A stretch of 64,000 bases of DNA from Alphaproteobacteria bacterium. Lineage in GTDB: Bacteria; Pseudomonadota; Alphaproteobacteria; Sphingomonadales; Kordiimonadaceae. Position numbers and translations under genes: made by a program. The DNA is taken from assembly GCA_021774775.1 (NCBI GenBank), contig JAJFIT010000004.1:1-64000 (forward strand). Reading direction: 5' to 3'. Below the pieces are notes generated by a model that saw only the letters and a program-made list of their open reading frames with translations, had not been told where the DNA came from and ran no database searches. This document shows, piece after piece, positions 17,518 to 27,714 of the stretch. Every line of letters begins with the position of its first letter. Positions within the stretch are counted from its first letter, which is position 1.

Positions 17518-20500
17518 ATGAAACTGCTCGCTGCGGCGATGCTGTGCTTGGTTGGTGGGCAAAGTTACCTGCCGAAAGGATTTGAATCCAGTGCCTCGGC
17601 ACAAAGCCAGCCGGAACTGCAGCTACAGGCCGCTAAACAGGCCAATTACACACGAATTGTCCTGAATTTGCCGGACAATGTTGTTTATTCGCTGGACCTA
17701 CGTAATCGCTTGCTCACGTTGTCGGTAGAGGGCGACTTTGAGGTCAATACCGCTGGTTTTAGCGCCGCGCAATTAACCCAGGTCGGCGACGTTGCAGTGC
17801 GCAGAAATGGCGGAAAAACGGATCTGGTTTTTGACGTTCTACCCGGTGTTACACCACGGGACTTCCGATCCGACGGATTTGTAATAGTTGATGTATACGC
17901 CGGAGACTTGACGGCCACGCTACGCCGTCGGGCACAGCGAACTGTTGCTGCCGTAGAACCTGTTGATGACCCAAATCCGCCAGTTGCGGTGCCCGCCCAG
18001 GACCCGGTAGCTGATCAAGCAGCTGCTCCGGCCAACCCGGTTGGGGGCCAAGCAGCGGGCGCAACACCGCGGCCAGTGGACACGGCTGCTGTGCCAGCGG
18101 GACAACCTGCACCTGCAGACCAGCAACCGGCTACGCCCGATCAGGCAACACCCGGTGTAACACCGCAGGGCGGGGCCGCCCCCGATACAGCTGGCGTGCA
18201 ACTAGACGCCCCCAAACTAGGTGATGACACGTCGATTACGACCGGTAAAGTCATCGACAGCCTGGCCAATACTGAGCGGGACAATGAACCTTTGGTTGAT
18301 AAGCCTTCTGAGCGCCAACAGGCGGATGTCGCCGACGGACCACGTTCCTCAGGGCCAACTGATGTTTCTGCCGACATAAGCAAACAAGTAAGCGCCATTG
18401 AATTTGGTAATCTGGATTCCGACGGGGATGCATCCAATACTGTAACGGTTCAGGCCACCAATCTTGAAGAGAGTGTTAAACTGAGCTTTGTTATGCCGGA
18501 AGAAGCTGCAATAGCAGTATTTGAGCGTGGCGGTTCGCTTTGGACAGTTTTTGACAAGCCGTTTAAGATAAACCCCGCTGGTTTGCGTGCCGGAGGCAAT
18601 GAGGTATCCCGGCGTATTCGCCGCATGGAACAGCGGTTTGACCCAGACGCGCTTATTCTGCGAATGACTATTCGAGCAAATCAAAATTTTGTCGTCGAGC
18701 GGGAAGATACTACCTGGCATATCAGTTTAAAAGACACACCCGCCAAACCGCGCTTTCCGCTTCGGCCGACACGGCGTGATGATCAGGCACAGGGACAACA
18801 AATATTTATTCAAGCTTCTGATATTGGCCGAAAAGTTGAATTCGAAGACCCGGATATTGGGGATATATTGGTTGTATTGCCAATGATGCGACAAAGCACA
18901 GGTATTGCGCAAAAATATAGCTACGCCGCCGCAGAGATTTTGGAGTCGTCACAGGGTATAGCGATTAGCCCGCTGTCAGACAATGTGGCCATTGACCGGT
19001 TCCGCGACGGTGTGGCGATACGCTCGACTGGCAATAGTTTATTGTCCGCCTCGCGTTTGTCACGTTCAACCGGTATCGGTAATGATGCCCAGCTCGGCTT
19101 TGCCCGGCTTATCGATTTCGAGTCTTGGCGGATCGGCCAATCCTGGGAATATCGAAAGAACAAAAGCAGATTGCTTTATGAGCTTTCTTTGACCGATACC
19201 GAGAGCGCCAATGACGTTCGTTGGAAACTAGCGAGATATTTTCTAGCCCACGGGCGTGCAGCAGAAGCGCTTGGAATCCTGAAAATGATGCTGAAACAAG
19301 ACGAGCTCCTGGAGAAAAACGGCGAATTTCGAGCTGTTCGCGGCGTTGCCAATTTCAAGCAAGGCAGGCTAGAGCAGGCAGCGGCAGACTTGGCATCGCA
19401 AGAACTTGCTGCCGAACAGGACGCAGAATTGTGGCGCGCCATGGTGGCTGAATCGCGCGGTAAACACAAAGATGCACTTGAGTTTTATCGTCGCGGCAAA
19501 GATGTCATGGGAACCTATGACGAGTTTGACCGTGCCGAGTTACAGCTTGCTGTGGTCCGGTCGGCGATTGAAACAAGTGATTTGGAGCTGGCACAAGAAG
19601 AACTGGATTTGATGAACGGTTTGACCCTGACAGAAGCTCAATTGTCTGAATCAGTTTACCAAAGTGCACGTATTGCTCAAATTCTAGGTCAGAATGATAT
19701 CGCACAGACGCAGTTTGATGACCTGACCGAATCGTCAGAACGCTGGATAGCAGCGCGGGCGCGTTATTCGCGAACAAAGTTTGGGCTTAAGAACGGCGAT
19801 ATCGATGCGCCGACAGCGATCGATCAATTGGAAAGGCTACGTTATGCGTGGCGTGGGGATCGATTTGAGAGCCTGCTGCTTAATGATCTGGCCGAGCTTT
19901 ATTTCGAAAACAAGGAGTATGAGATCGGCTTGGAGACTTTGCGCCAGGGCATTTCTTACTATCCCGAACTTGCACGCGATATGAAAATGTCCCTGAAAAT
20001 GGGTGAAGTTTTCCGGTCTTTGTTTTTGGACGGTATGGCACAAGAAATGACGCCTATTGCCGCTATCAGTCTATACTATAAATTTCGAGAGCTGACCCCC
20101 CTGGGCAGCGAAGGTGATTTGATGATTCGCCGGCTGGCTGACCGGTTGGTGTCGGTTGATCTGCTGGACCGGGCGGCAGATTTGCTTGATTATCAGGTAA
20201 AATCGCGAACCGAAGGTGCCGCTCGGGCTCAGATTGCCGCCAATCTTGCAAAAATTCACATTTTGAACCGCAAACCGGATGCAGCACTAGAGATCATCCG
20301 GGCAACGCGGGAGCCACGGCTACCACAGGACATTCTAGCCAGCCGACGCAATGTTGAAGCAAGGGCGCTTATCGAAATGGACCGCTACGAGGAAGCCGAA
20401 GTTCTGATTGAAGACGATCGCAGCGCTGACGCTGAAGTTCTGCGTGCAGACATTTTCTGGGGCGGTAAAAATTGGACTGATTTGGTGCCAACAATCAGGC

Positions 20501-20796
20501 GGTTGATGGGCGACGGCTGGCGTCGAAACGAGGCGCTGACGGAGTTGCAGCGTTTAAATTTGATACGGCTTTCAATTTCCATGACCTTCACAGAGGATCG
20601 GGCTGGTCTGATTGAGTTGAGGCGGCGGTATGGCGGACAAATGCGTCAGGGAGATTTTGCCAACGCATTTGAACTGCTGACAAATGATCAGGAACTGAGC
20701 GGACGTGAATTGGGTGCAATTGCGACGCAAATAGCCAGTGTTGAAAAGCTACAGTCTTTCATGCGGGATTATCGTAGCGACTTCAGTGGGCGCTAG
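17518..20796 (+). CDS. Large secreted AMIN-like/TPR repeat protein of the flagellar operon
   Basis: Signal peptide MKLLAAAMLCLVGGQSYLPKG; AMIN-like beta region YTRIVLNLPDNVVYSLDLRNRLLTLSVEG; Pro/Ala linker; TPR-like helices. Start 17518 rather than the listed 17383. Confidence 0.75.
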   Translation: MKLLAAAMLCLVGGQSYLPKGFESSASAQSQPELQLQAAKQANYTRIVLNLPDNVVYSLDLRNRLLTLSVEGDFEVNTAGFSAAQLTQVGDVAVRRNGGKTDLVFDVLPGVTPRDFRSDGFVIVDVYAGDLTATLRRRAQRTVAAVEPVDDPNPPVAVPAQDPVADQAAAPANPVGGQAAGATPRPVDTAAVPAGQPAPADQQPATPDQATPGVTPQGGAAPDTAGVQLDAPKLGDDTSITTGKVIDSLANTERDNEPLVDKPSERQQADVADGPRSSGPTDVSADISKQVSAIEFGNLDSDGDASNTVTVQATNLEESVKLSFVMPEEAAIAVFERGGSLWTVFDKPFKINPAGLRAGGNEVSRRIRRMEQRFDPDALILRMTIRANQNFVVEREDTTWHISLKDTPAKPRFPLRPTRRDDQAQGQQIFIQASDIGRKVEFEDPDIGDILVVLPMMRQSTGIAQKYSYAAAEILESSQGIAISPLSDNVAIDRFRDGVAIRSTGNSLLSASRLSRSTGIGNDAQLGFARLIDFESWRIGQSWEYRKNKSRLLYELSLTDTESANDVRWKLARYFLAHGRAAEALGILKMMLKQDELLEKNGEFRAVRGVANFKQGRLEQAAADLASQELAAEQDAELWRAMVAESRGKHKDALEFYRRGKDVMGTYDEFDRAELQLAVVRSAIETSDLELAQEELDLMNGLTLTEAQLSESVYQSARIAQILGQNDIAQTQFDDLTESSERWIAARARYSRTKFGLKNGDIDAPTAIDQLERLRYAWRGDRFESLLLNDLAELYFENKEYEIGLETLRQGISYYPELARDMKMSLKMGEVFRSLFLDGMAQEMTPIAAISLYYKFRELTPLGSEGDLMIRRLADRLVSVDLLDRAADLLDYQVKSRTEGAARAQIAANLAKIHILNRKPDAALEIIRATREPRLPQDILASRRNVEARALIEMDRYEEAEVLIEDDRSADAEVLRADIFWGGKNWTDLVPTIRRLMGDGWRRNEALTELQRLNLIRLSISMTFTEDRAGLIELRRRYGGQMRQGDFANAFELLTNDQELSGRELGAIATQIASVEKLQSFMRDYRSDFSGR

Positions 20797-21110
20797 ACGT
20801 CGCAGAACGCGATGACTTCACAGACCTGTTAGCTAAACCAATGATTAGGGGAGCTTGGCTGGATCCCAGGTGCATATTTACACGCTAATTTCTATGTCAT
20901 AAATTCTACACGTCTGTTTTTACTCTACAATCTGGATCAAGCCTCAGACTCACTAACTCGTGATTGGTTATCAATATAAATATTCTGGCGGTCGGGTATT
21001 ATTGCTCTTAACGGATGGCCACCTGCAGTGTTCGAAATATTGGAGTGCTGGCAGAAGGATCACGAATGCATCCGCTGTTAGACGAAGATTTTAAACAGAA
21101 GGACTTAGGT

Positions 21111-21386
21111 ATGAAATTCAATAAAGTTGCGAAAACTGCTGTTGCTACAACTGGCGCTCTTGCGTTTGCGATGACAGTTATTTCCGGCACTGCAATGGCA
21201 GCCGACAAAAAAGCAAAAAAGGAAAAATGCTACGGGGTGGTAGCCAAGGGCATGAATGACTGTGAAGCTAATGGTCACAGCTGTGCTGGTCAGGCGAAAA
21301 CTGACGCTGACGGAGCAGAGTGGATGTATGTTGCGAAAGGTCTTTGTGACCGTATCGCAGGTGGTTCTAAATCACCAAAAGCATAA
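21111..21386 (+). CDS. bufA1: Bufferin precursor BufA1 (DUF2282 family)
   Basis: Signal peptide plus four-Cys core KEKCYGVVAKGMNDCEANGHSCAGQAKTDADGAEWMYVAKGLCDRIAGG; RBS AAGGACTTAGGT; followed by bufB and bufC. Confidence 0.92.
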   Translation: MKFNKVAKTAVATTGALAFAMTVISGTAMAADKKAKKEKCYGVVAKGMNDCEANGHSCAGQAKTDADGAEWMYVAKGLCDRIAGGSKSPKA

Positions 21387-21413
21387 TTAATTTGGGCTCC
21401 GGAAGTTTTTACA

Positions 21414-22298
21414 ATGACGACCACTGTTTCATTTTGTTCTTCCGGGGCTCAATATCCAGTTGGTGTTGGGCTGAAGTCTGAACACATGCTGCAGATTATC
21501 GAAAGCCAGCCTAAGCTGGCTTTTTTCGAAGTGCACGCCGAAAATTTCATGACGACCGGCGGCAATCATATGCGATTCCTTGACGCTATTGTCGAAACAT
21601 ACCCGTTGTCGGTTCATGGTGTCGGCATGTCATTGGGTTCTGCCGAGGGTATAGACCAGGACCATCTGAATAAATTCAAACAAGTGGTTGACAGATATCA
21701 GCCAGGGCTTGTGTCTGAGCATTTGGCTTGGTCGGTCCACAGCGGACATTATTTGAATGACCTCCTGCCTCTGCCGCTCAATGCAACCACCCTCCGGGTA
21801 GTTGCTGATAACATTAACCGGATGCAAGACGGTATTGGCAGACAAATCCTTATAGAAAACCCCTCCACCTACGTGTCTTTTCAGGCAACTGATATACCCG
21901 AGCCAGAGTATCTAACCAAGTTGGCCGAGAAAACCGGCTGTGGCATTCTACTCGATGTAAACAATGTTTATGTTTCGGCACGTAACAACAATTTTGATGC
22001 CCGTCGCTATTTAGGCAATATCCCTGCAGATATTGTTGGAGAAATTCATTTGGCCGGCCATCTTGTTAAGAACATCGATGGCGCTGAAATTCGGATTGAT
22101 GATCACGGACGAGAGGTTGCACCGGATGTCTGGACACTTTACGGCGAAACGGTTGCTCGCATTGGGGCTCGGCCCACATTGATTGAATGGGATTCCAATC
22201 TGCCAGACCTATCGGTTTTGGTGCGTGAGGCTCACAAAGCAAGAGACCTCATGGCGTCTGCGCTTGCTGGAACGGAGCCTCTCCATGGAGTGGCATGA
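21414..22298 (+). CDS. bufB: Bufferin maturase BufB, DUF692 / MNIO (multinuclear non-heme iron oxidase) family
   Basis: VGVGLKSEHMLQIIE; FFEVHAENFM; SVHGVGMSLGS; SEHLAW; LIENPSTYVSF; LLDVNNVYVSARNNNFD; EIHLAGH; LIEWDSNLP. Confidence 0.94.
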   Translation: MTTTVSFCSSGAQYPVGVGLKSEHMLQIIESQPKLAFFEVHAENFMTTGGNHMRFLDAIVETYPLSVHGVGMSLGSAEGIDQDHLNKFKQVVDRYQPGLVSEHLAWSVHSGHYLNDLLPLPLNATTLRVVADNINRMQDGIGRQILIENPSTYVSFQATDIPEPEYLTKLAEKTGCGILLDVNNVYVSARNNNFDARRYLGNIPADIVGEIHLAGHLVKNIDGAEIRIDDHGREVAPDVWTLYGETVARIGARPTLIEWDSNLPDLSVLVREAHKARDLMASALAGTEPLHGVA

Positions 22299-23007
22299 TT
22301 TTCATAAATTTCAGAGCGATTTCAAAGATTTGATACTATCGGGTAAACCGAATCAACGACTGATTGATGGCCTGGAGGCAGTCGGCGATGTGCCAGCTGG
22401 TAACCGCCTGAATATTCACCGAAATAACTACAGAGAGTCGTTATCGAGCAATTTGTCAGGTCACTTTCCAGCATTGGCTGCCTATGTGGGCGACGAGTTT
22501 GTAAGTGGGGCAATCAAAGAATTTTGTACCGTAAACCCTCCAGTTTCCGCGTCACTCGCCAGTTACGGAGCTGACTTTGCAGGCTTTATAGACAGTCATG
22601 CAGTTAGCGACAAGTTGCCCTATATTTCGGACATTGTTCGTCTGGAATGGGCAATGCATGAGTTGCAAACGGTACCCGAAGTAGCATATCAGACAGAGCC
22701 GCAGGCAATGCAGAATTGCACGGTCAGCGACAATATTCGAGTGATCGATAGCGATTTTCCGCTAATGAGTATCTGGAGTGCCGCTATGGGTCATATTCCG
22801 GCGGAAGCGGTGCATCTGGAGCAGGGCGGACAAATGGTGGTGGCACTGTTGCACGATGCCGAAATTAGCCTGATGGCTTTGGACGATAGTGAAGCAGAAT
22901 TTTTCAGATCAGTTCAGCAAGACAGAAATACCGACAGCGAAGCAGCACCTCATAACGTTGATGCTGCACAAAAGCTATTTTATAAACGAATTTTAGTCCC
23001 GGTTTAA
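22285..23007 (+). CDS. bufC: Bufferin maturation partner BufC (DUF2063)
   Basis: Overlaps bufB stop; LNIHRNNYRESLSSNLSGHFPALAAYVGDEF... typical DUF2063; start MEWHDFHKFQ at 22285. Confidence 0.92.
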   Translation: MEWHDFHKFQSDFKDLILSGKPNQRLIDGLEAVGDVPAGNRLNIHRNNYRESLSSNLSGHFPALAAYVGDEFVSGAIKEFCTVNPPVSASLASYGADFAGFIDSHAVSDKLPYISDIVRLEWAMHELQTVPEVAYQTEPQAMQNCTVSDNIRVIDSDFPLMSIWSAAMGHIPAEAVHLEQGGQMVVALLHDAEISLMALDDSEAEFFRSVQQDRNTDSEAAPHNVDAAQKLFYKRILVPV

Positions 23008-23066
23008 CAATTCCGCTGTGCGCCGATGCCGCCGCCTGCGCGCACAGGTAAAAGAAGGGTCGACCA

Positions 23067-23741
23067 ATGAATATTGTCCAGACAGTTAGAAATATTTTTG
23101 ATAAACTAAGCGGGTTGATAACGCCCCCTGATGCCACCATGTTGTTTCTTAGGTTGTGGGTTGCAAAGATTTTTTACACGTCCGGCCGTACCAAGGCAGC
23201 GGCACCGGATACTGATCCGCTGATCGAATTGGACGTTGCGCAGGAGGCCATGCGCAGTATTGCAGGCGACGACGTAACTTATGCGGCCTTCGAAAAGCTG
23301 CTCACGGACGAACAGGGCTATTATGTTTCGGAATTGACTGAGTTCGCTGATAATCTATTCCCAGAATCAGGTATTACTGAGACAATAGAACAAACATTCG
23401 CCCCTGGTATTGGCGCAGATATTTCCGCATTTTTTACCGCGAGCGAAAATGCGGCTCTTTTGTTTGAAAATGAATATCAGGTGCCGGTTTTGTCACCTGA
23501 ATTTGCGGCACAAATGGCTCTTTACGGCGAAACACTCCTGCCCATTATGTTGATCCTTGGATTGGGTAGTCGTTTTGGTGCAATGGGGCTTTTGGTTATG
23601 ACGTTGGTCATCCAGACAGTCTATCCAAATCTCTTCTATGATCATATGGTGTGGGCGGCTGCATTAATTGGAATTCTGCTTATCGGACCAGGTAAAATGT
23701 CGCTTGATAATATGATTGCTAAAAAGTTGCGTACAACTTGA
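23067..23741 (+). CDS. DoxX family membrane protein of bufferin operon
   Basis: LFLRLWVAKIFYTSGRTKA; LPIMLILGLGSRFGAMGLLVMTLVIQ; operonic with bufABC. Confidence 0.85.
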   Translation: MNIVQTVRNIFDKLSGLITPPDATMLFLRLWVAKIFYTSGRTKAAAPDTDPLIELDVAQEAMRSIAGDDVTYAAFEKLLTDEQGYYVSELTEFADNLFPESGITETIEQTFAPGIGADISAFFTASENAALLFENEYQVPVLSPEFAAQMALYGETLLPIMLILGLGSRFGAMGLLVMTLVIQTVYPNLFYDHMVWAAALIGILLIGPGKMSLDNMIAKKLRTT

Positions 23742-23852
23742 TATAGAAAAGCTAATGCGGTTCTTTTTGGGGTCCGCTTTTACTTCCTTTATTTTGAATT
23801 TATGCTAGTTAACTAGCAACAATTGGATTAATCTTTCTCTTAAGGGCGACAA

Positions 23853-24344
23853 ATGGACGACATTGATCGTAAAATTCTCGGTTTGTTACAAAAAGATGCT
23901 ACATTGAGTACAGCAGAAATAGCCGAAATCGTCGGCCTTTCGACGACGCCTTGTTGGCGCAGAATTCAGATTTTGGAACAAGAAGGTTTTATCACCCGGC
24001 GCGTTGCACTGGTTGACAGAAACAAGGTAAATGTTCCCCTGGATGTGTTTGTTGCTATCAAAACCAATGAGCATAATTTTGACTGGCTCGACGAATTTGC
24101 CCGCATGGTCTGCGAGTTTCCCGAAGTGGTGGAGCTATACCGCATGAGCGGCGATGTGGATTATTTGATGCGAGTTGTTGTACCGGATATGGCTGCTTAC
24201 GACGAATTCTACAAAAAATTGATCAAAAAAGTTGAACTGACCGATGTAAGTTCGTCCTTCGCTATGGAACGCATTAAATATACCACTGCGCTTCCGCTGG
24301 ATTATGCAACAGGTTCGGGCCGACAGCGCCGAAAGAGAACGTAA
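23853..24344 (+). CDS. Lrp/AsnC family transcriptional regulator
   Basis: DDIDRKILGLLQKDATLSTAEIAEIVGLSTTPCWRRIQILEQEGFI HTH plus AsnC ligand domain. Confidence 0.93.
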   Translation: MDDIDRKILGLLQKDATLSTAEIAEIVGLSTTPCWRRIQILEQEGFITRRVALVDRNKVNVPLDVFVAIKTNEHNFDWLDEFARMVCEFPEVVELYRMSGDVDYLMRVVVPDMAAYDEFYKKLIKKVELTDVSSSFAMERIKYTTALPLDYATGSGRQRRKRT

Positions 24345-24347
24345 ACT

Positions 24348-27005
24348 ATGGGCAACCGACGGGCACCGGGCGCGGTAAAACAGGAAATCAAGCTGGCGGA
24401 CTATCAACCGCCGGCTTTTTTTGTCTCGAACGTGGAGATGTTTTTTCGAATTTTTGATGACAAGGTGCTGGTTCGCGCGACCAGTCAGCTTGGGTGCAGT
24501 GGACAGGGCGCTGCGGACCTGAAGTTGGAGGGTAGTCCCCATATGAAGCTTGTCGAGGTCCAGATTGACGGTGAACAACTGCCCCCCGAGGCTTACACAT
24601 TGGCCGAAGACTCGCTTGTTGTGTTGGGCGTTCCACGGCAATTCACATTGAGCATTGAGACCGAACTGCGACCTGCAGACAATACTCGTTTGGAAGGACT
24701 GTACCAGTCTGGTGGCAACTTGTGCACGCAGTGTGAAGCTGAAGGGTTCCGCCATATTACCTATTTTCTCGACCGGCCGGATGTGTTGGCAGTTTACGAT
24801 GTAACCATTGAGGCCGACGCGCATCGGTACCCGATTTTACTGTCCAACGGGGATTTGCACTCGAGCGGTGTGATGGACAGCGGGAGGCATTTTGCACGTT
24901 GGCAGGACCCACATCCTAAACCCTGTTATCTTTTTGCCCTTGTGGCTGGTGTTTTATCAGTGGTTTCAGATACATATAAGACAAAGAGTGGTCGAGATGT
25001 TGCCCTTAACATCTACGTTCGGGAGCCTGATCTGGACAAATGCGCCTATGCCATGCAGTCGCTAAAAAAGTCGATGAAATGGGATGAGGATGTGTTCGAT
25101 CTGGAATATGATCTTGGTATCTACAACATTGTTGCGGTCTCTGATTTCAACATGGGTGCCATGGAAAATAAGGGTCTAAACATATTCAACACCAAATATG
25201 TTTTGGCCAATAGTAAAACCGCTACCGATAGTGATTTCGATCATGTGGAGGGCGTTATTGGGCATGAATATTTTCACAATTGGACCGGTAACAGAGTTAC
25301 CTGCCGTGACTGGTTTCAACTAAGTCTGAAAGAAGGGCTGACTGTTTTCCGTGACCAGGAATTTTCCAGCGATATGACGTCGCGTGCTGTTAAGCGGATT
25401 GATGATGTGCGTGTTCTGCGAATGTTACAGTTTCCTGAGGATGGAGGGCCGCTTGCTCACTCGGTCCGGCCGGAAAGTTATATAGAAATCAATAATTTCT
25501 ACACCACGACGGTTTACAATAAAGGCGCTGAAGTTATCCGGATGATGAGAAGCCTGATGGGGCAGGCTGCGTTTATTGAAGGGGTGAAATTATATTTGGC
25601 ACGCCATGACGGAGAAGCTGCAACATGTGAACAATTTGTGTTGGCGATGGAAGCTGCCAGTAACCTTGATTTAGGGCAGTTCCGAAGGTGGTACTCCCAG
25701 GCCGGAACCCCGACAGTGGAATTTAGTCGGAAGCGGTCGGGTGCCGACATTATTCTAACTGTGCGCCAAGAATGTCCTGTGACACCTGGCCAGTCGACCA
25801 AACAGCCATTTCAAGTGCCATTACTTGTTGGATGGCTGGATGAAAGCGGGGCAGAGCTTGACCCCATAACGGGCGAGGGGATAACAAAAACCAGCGAAGG
25901 GTATTTGCTGGTTTTGTCTGACCAGCGCCAGAGTTTTGTGTTTAAAGATATGCCTGCGGGCGCTTGTCCGAGCCTGTTGAGAGGGTTTTCTGCGCCAGTC
26001 AAGATTGTTGATGACCTGACAGATGTGGAGACCGCGCACCTGCTGAAGTTTGATACCGATGCATTTGTACGTTGGCAGTCTGGCCAGAATTTGATGACAG
26101 GTTATTTGATGGCGTCACTTGATCCGGGATTTGAATTGTCAACTGAAGGTAAAAAAAAGCTGACACTGATTTCTGATGCATTTGAAGCGACTATCAGAGA
26201 CCAGTCAATTGATCCTGCTTTTGCAGCCGAGCTTTTGACGCTGCCCAGCGAAATTTACCTGGGACAGCAGCAGACGGTCTTAATGCCAGACGAACTACAT
26301 CAGGCCCACGGGGCACTCAAATCAAATTTGGCGCAGGCTCATTTTGACCTGATGGTTGAGCGTTTTAACATGCTGGATGTTTCTGCTCAGGGCACCAATC
26401 AAACAGCTAAAGGAAGTCGCAAGTTGCGGAACGTGATGTTAGGCTTCCTCGCAGCATCCAAACCGAACGAAGCTGCCGCCAAGGTTCGAATCATTACACA
26501 TTTTAATGCTGCGCAATGCATGACGGATCAATTGGCGGCATTGACATTAGTGGCGCACAGTAGCTGGCCGGAAAAAGATGGGATGTTGGCCAATTTTTAC
26601 CAACAGTGGGAAAAAGACGACTTGGTGATTGATAAATGGTTTGCGGTCCAGGCACAGGATCCAAACTTGGGCGCTGTAATCCGTATTCACCAATTGATGA
26701 AACACCCGGCGTTCACGCTGGAGAACCCTAATAGATTGCGTTCGTTGGTCTCTATATTTGCGATGTTGAATCAGGTTAATTTTCACGCATTAGACGGTAG
26801 TGGATACAACCTGTTATCAAATATTATTGCGAAAGTCGATCAAACCAATCCACAGACAGCGGCGCGTATGGTTGCGCCTTTAGGGCGTTGGATGCGGCTG
26901 GACGGCGAACGCAAAAAACAAATGAAGTTAAGCCTAAAATCATTGCAAAACAATACAGCACTAAGCAGCGACGTAAGGGAATTGGTAGAAAAATCATTGC
27001 TGTAG
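24348..27005 (+). CDS. pepN: Aminopeptidase N (M1 family)
   Basis: GAMENKGLNIFN and HEYFHNWTGNRVTCRDWFQLSLKEGLTVFRD zinc motif. Confidence 0.96.
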   Translation: MGNRRAPGAVKQEIKLADYQPPAFFVSNVEMFFRIFDDKVLVRATSQLGCSGQGAADLKLEGSPHMKLVEVQIDGEQLPPEAYTLAEDSLVVLGVPRQFTLSIETELRPADNTRLEGLYQSGGNLCTQCEAEGFRHITYFLDRPDVLAVYDVTIEADAHRYPILLSNGDLHSSGVMDSGRHFARWQDPHPKPCYLFALVAGVLSVVSDTYKTKSGRDVALNIYVREPDLDKCAYAMQSLKKSMKWDEDVFDLEYDLGIYNIVAVSDFNMGAMENKGLNIFNTKYVLANSKTATDSDFDHVEGVIGHEYFHNWTGNRVTCRDWFQLSLKEGLTVFRDQEFSSDMTSRAVKRIDDVRVLRMLQFPEDGGPLAHSVRPESYIEINNFYTTTVYNKGAEVIRMMRSLMGQAAFIEGVKLYLARHDGEAATCEQFVLAMEAASNLDLGQFRRWYSQAGTPTVEFSRKRSGADIILTVRQECPVTPGQSTKQPFQVPLLVGWLDESGAELDPITGEGITKTSEGYLLVLSDQRQSFVFKDMPAGACPSLLRGFSAPVKIVDDLTDVETAHLLKFDTDAFVRWQSGQNLMTGYLMASLDPGFELSTEGKKKLTLISDAFEATIRDQSIDPAFAAELLTLPSEIYLGQQQTVLMPDELHQAHGALKSNLAQAHFDLMVERFNMLDVSAQGTNQTAKGSRKLRNVMLGFLAASKPNEAAAKVRIITHFNAAQCMTDQLAALTLVAHSSWPEKDGMLANFYQQWEKDDLVIDKWFAVQAQDPNLGAVIRIHQLMKHPAFTLENPNRLRSLVSIFAMLNQVNFHALDGSGYNLLSNIIAKVDQTNPQTAARMVAPLGRWMRLDGERKKQMKLSLKSLQNNTALSSDVRELVEKSLL

Positions 27006-27226
27006 TGTATCGAATCGGAAAAATTGAAATTTCTGGACCCTAAAGTTTGATTTGCTGGACTCTGCGACTGAATTCAGGAAAAAACGACTAAAAAAACAGC
27101 TGACATTACAGCGAGTTCATAGTTTGTTTACATAAAGCTGATAATTTAGGTTGAGTAGAAGATGATTATACTTCAGATAGTATTAGGTGCACTTTACGGG
27201 GAAATAGTAATTTCGGAGAGGCAGTT

Positions 27227-27628
27227 ATGAACAAAGGTCCTGATCCAATTGATATTCATGTTGGTCAGCGGGTACGTGCCCGTAGGAAGATGCTCGGGTT
27301 GTCGCAAACTCAATTGGGACATGAATTGGGCGTTACTTTTCAGCAGGTTCAAAAATATGAGCGCGGAACAAACCGTATAGGATCAAGCCGATTGTTCCGT
27401 ATGTCGAACACGTTGGATGTTCCTGTGGCTTATTTTTTTGAGGGTGCTGAAACGAAAATGCCTGGCTATGTCTCATTGAATGAAACTTTAGGCGAAGCGG
27501 TATTTGACCGCGAGGAAACCCAGGAGCTGGTCGATGCATATTATCGAATTGCGGATCCAAGAATTCGCAAGAAAGTTCTTGGATTAGCCAGGCTGTTGTC
27601 ATCAGGTGTTGACGAATACGGTATGTAA
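27227..27628 (+). CDS. XRE-family helix-turn-helix transcriptional regulator
   Basis: HVGQRVRARRKMLGLSQTQLGHELGVTFQQVQKYERGTNRIGSSRLFRMSNTLDVPVAYFFEG. Confidence 0.92.
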   Translation: MNKGPDPIDIHVGQRVRARRKMLGLSQTQLGHELGVTFQQVQKYERGTNRIGSSRLFRMSNTLDVPVAYFFEGAETKMPGYVSLNETLGEAVFDREETQELVDAYYRIADPRIRKKVLGLARLLSSGVDEYGM

Positions 27629-27651
27629 ACTGAATAAACTAATTAAAGTAT

Positions 27652-27685
27652 AAAAAAGGCCCAAACATTGTTTGGGCCTTTTTTT
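27652..27685. terminator. Bidirectional rho-independent terminator between XRE gene and PEP-CTERM gene
   Basis: aaaaaa-ggcccaaacattgtttgggcc-ttttttt. Confidence 0.88.
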
Positions 27686-27714
27686 GTTGCCAAGTATAGC
27701 TGCGCAGAAACTGT

